DNA of 11,717 nucleotides, from contig CANQBY010000026.1 of the NCBI GenBank assembly GCA_947589695.1, positions 1 to 11,717 on the forward strand, read 5' to 3'. This DNA comes from an uncultured Bacilli bacterium. GTDB lineage: Bacteria; Bacillota_I; Bacilli_A; RF39; UBA660. The notes beneath the pieces were generated by a model. It saw nothing but the letters and a program-made list of their open reading frames with translations, was not told the origin of the DNA and did no database searches. The position numbers and the translations under genes are program-made. Below, one piece after another: positions 10,504-11,717 of the stretch (position 1 is its first letter; each line of letters begins with the position of its first letter).

Positions 10504-11717
10504 AATATGAAAAATTAAATATGGATAGGGGAAATAAAAAGTTTTTATATGGCATAATTATAGGAGTTACACTTATTATTATAATCAATTTAGTCTTTAG
10601 CTATGCAAAATATAAATCCGTCGATAGTGTAAAATTAGCTGAAGGAAACATTACTTATGAAAGTGCCGATTTAAATGTCATAGCTATGTATAAAAATGAT
10701 GGTAATGGTAATGAAGCAATAGAAACAATTCCTGAAGGCAATTATGAATTAAGTAATGAAAGCTATTGTATTATCGGTAATGATAAAGATAAGAAAATAC
10801 AGAACGTATTTGAATATAAAGATAGTAAAGTGTATATAGCTATAGATAAAAAGGGAACAAAGTGCTATGTATATTTTAAACAAAAAATACAACCGGCTGA
10901 TGAAACTTTAGCAAACTTATTTCCTGAATATACAACACAAGATAGTGGAACAAAATTTTCAACAGAATCAAATGGAGTATTAAAAGTGACAGGAGTAGAC
11001 ACTGGAGATAATGGAAAGACATTATATAAAGCTGAAGATAATGATGGACCAAGTTATTTCTTTAGAGGGCAAGCTAATAATAATTGGGTCCAATTTGCTG
11101 GAAAGAGATGGCGAATCATCCGAATAAATGGAGATGGAACAATCAGAATGATATATCAATGTGGTAGTGCTGATTGTACAAATACAACAGGCATAGAAAC
11201 TCAATTAACAACTTTAGCATATAATAGTGAATATGGTGATAATACCTATGTAGGATATTATAATTTAGGAAAAGCAAGTGGAAGTTATAATGAAGCTCAT
11301 ACAGGAACAAATCCAAGTACTATAGCAGCTTATTTGAATAAATGGTATGGCACAACTTTAGCAAAATATGATAATTACATAGATCAAGATGCAGGCTTTT
11401 GTAATGATAGACAAAAAGTAACAGGAGTATACTCAAGTTACGATAGCGGAACAGGATACGGAACATCAGCGACAAGTTATGCAGCCTGGGGAAGAGTAGT
11501 TAAAAATGATAATAGAACAGAGCAGTTGCCAACCTTAAAATGTGGAGTGAGTGCAGCAACAGCCGAAGAGCAAGAGACAAGTGTAGAAGTAGATGATACA
11601 GCATACCAAAGAGATTTGTTTACAAAATCAGGAGCAAATAAAGGAAATGGAAAGTTAGAACATCCAATAGGACTAATAACAGCCGATGAAGTATTACTAG
11701 CAGGAGGTTTCTATGGA
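10500..11717 (+). CDS. Large membrane-anchored extracellular protein of unknown function (N-terminal 406 residues, cut by window end)
   Basis: The frame is open from ATG 10500 to the last base. The ribosome binding site AGAGGAG (10483-10489) lies ten bases upstream. Residues 15-34 form a single membrane anchor after a basic N-terminus, so the rest should be outside the cell. Residues about 38-155 make one domain with two Cys; from about 185 comes another with Y-F-F-R-G, F-A-G-K-R-W-R-I-I-R-I-N-G-D-G-T (198-213), Y-V-G-Y-Y, F-C-N-D-R and E-H-P-I-G-L-I-T-A-D-E-V-L-L-A-G-G. From memory this layout is common among large surface proteins of uncultured gut Bacilli, whose tails resemble DUF6273/FISUMP-like folds; the tail is not visible here. 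Codon choice from about 10,900 on is distinct (GGA, ACA, GTA, GCA preferred). Control by the divergent HTH regulator is likely. Confidence 0.8.
   Translation, partial: MKYEKLNMDRGNKKFLYGIIIGVTLIIIINLVFSYAKYKSVDSVKLAEGNITYESADLNVIAMYKNDGNGNEAIETIPEGNYELSNESYCIIGNDKDKKIQNVFEYKDSKVYIAIDKKGTKCYVYFKQKIQPADETLANLFPEYTTQDSGTKFSTESNGVLKVTGVDTGDNGKTLYKAEDNDGPSYFFRGQANNNWVQFAGKRWRIIRINGDGTIRMIYQCGSADCTNTTGIETQLTTLAYNSEYGDNTYVGYYNLGKASGSYNEAHTGTNPSTIAAYLNKWYGTTLAKYDNYIDQDAGFCNDRQKVTGVYSSYDSGTGYGTSATSYAAWGRVVKNDNRTEQLPTLKCGVSAATAEEQETSVEVDDTAYQRDLFTKSGANKGNGKLEHPIGLITADEVLLAGGFYG

Noticed and set aside
11022..11204. Minus-strand frame opposite the surface-protein gene
   Set aside because: Antisense shadow of the long plus-strand frame; no start signals.

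Overview
AT-rich, low-GC Gram-positive (Bacilli-type) chromosome, most likely an uncultured gut-associated lineage near the Erysipelotrichia, RF39 or Acholeplasma-like groups. The placement rests on base composition, the mnmE/mnmG/rsmG/noc gene order typical of the Firmicutes replication-origin region, strong AGGAGG-type ribosome binding sites and sigma-A-type promoters. The code looks standard: Trp is TGG, and TGA is a stop inside a terminator stem at 8853-8855. No rRNA, tRNA, CRISPR array or insertion sequence is visible.

Left part (1-971): the tail of a polyprenol/diacylglycerol-kinase-like membrane protein is followed by a DUF92 membrane protein. The pair resembles the two-step isoprenoid-alcohol salvage kinases VTE5/VTE6. 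Middle (1045-8873): the origin-proximal block mnmE - [AAA_14/DUF4143 ATPase] - mnmG - rsmG - [M34-like zinc metallopeptidase] - noc-like parB-family gene. Two genes interrupt the usual order. The ATPase separates mnmE from mnmG, whose products form one tRNA-modifying complex. The metallopeptidase lies between rsmG and the ParB-family gene, and no parA follows. mnmE and mnmG carry nearly identical promoter/leader boxes in which the -10 abuts a terminator-like hairpin. The ParB-family protein has Noc-type specificity residues and a Noc-type C-terminus, but lacks the membrane-targeting N-terminal helix and carries a linker of more than 200 residues.

Right part (8901-11717): a TetR-family regulator with a self-operator is followed by a compact convergent locus at about 9525-9853 that I read as an unannotated type I toxin-antitoxin system. 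It has a 39-codon hydrophobic peptide on the minus strand with a very strong but hairpin-sequestered ribosome binding site. A short plus-strand antisense RNA with its own promoter and terminator overlaps the 3' half of the peptide gene. An inverted repeat lets the 5' and 3' ends of the toxin mRNA pair. Next comes a minus-strand tandem-HTH (XRE) repressor, divergent from the start of a large membrane-anchored surface protein that runs off the window and uses codons differently from the housekeeping genes.
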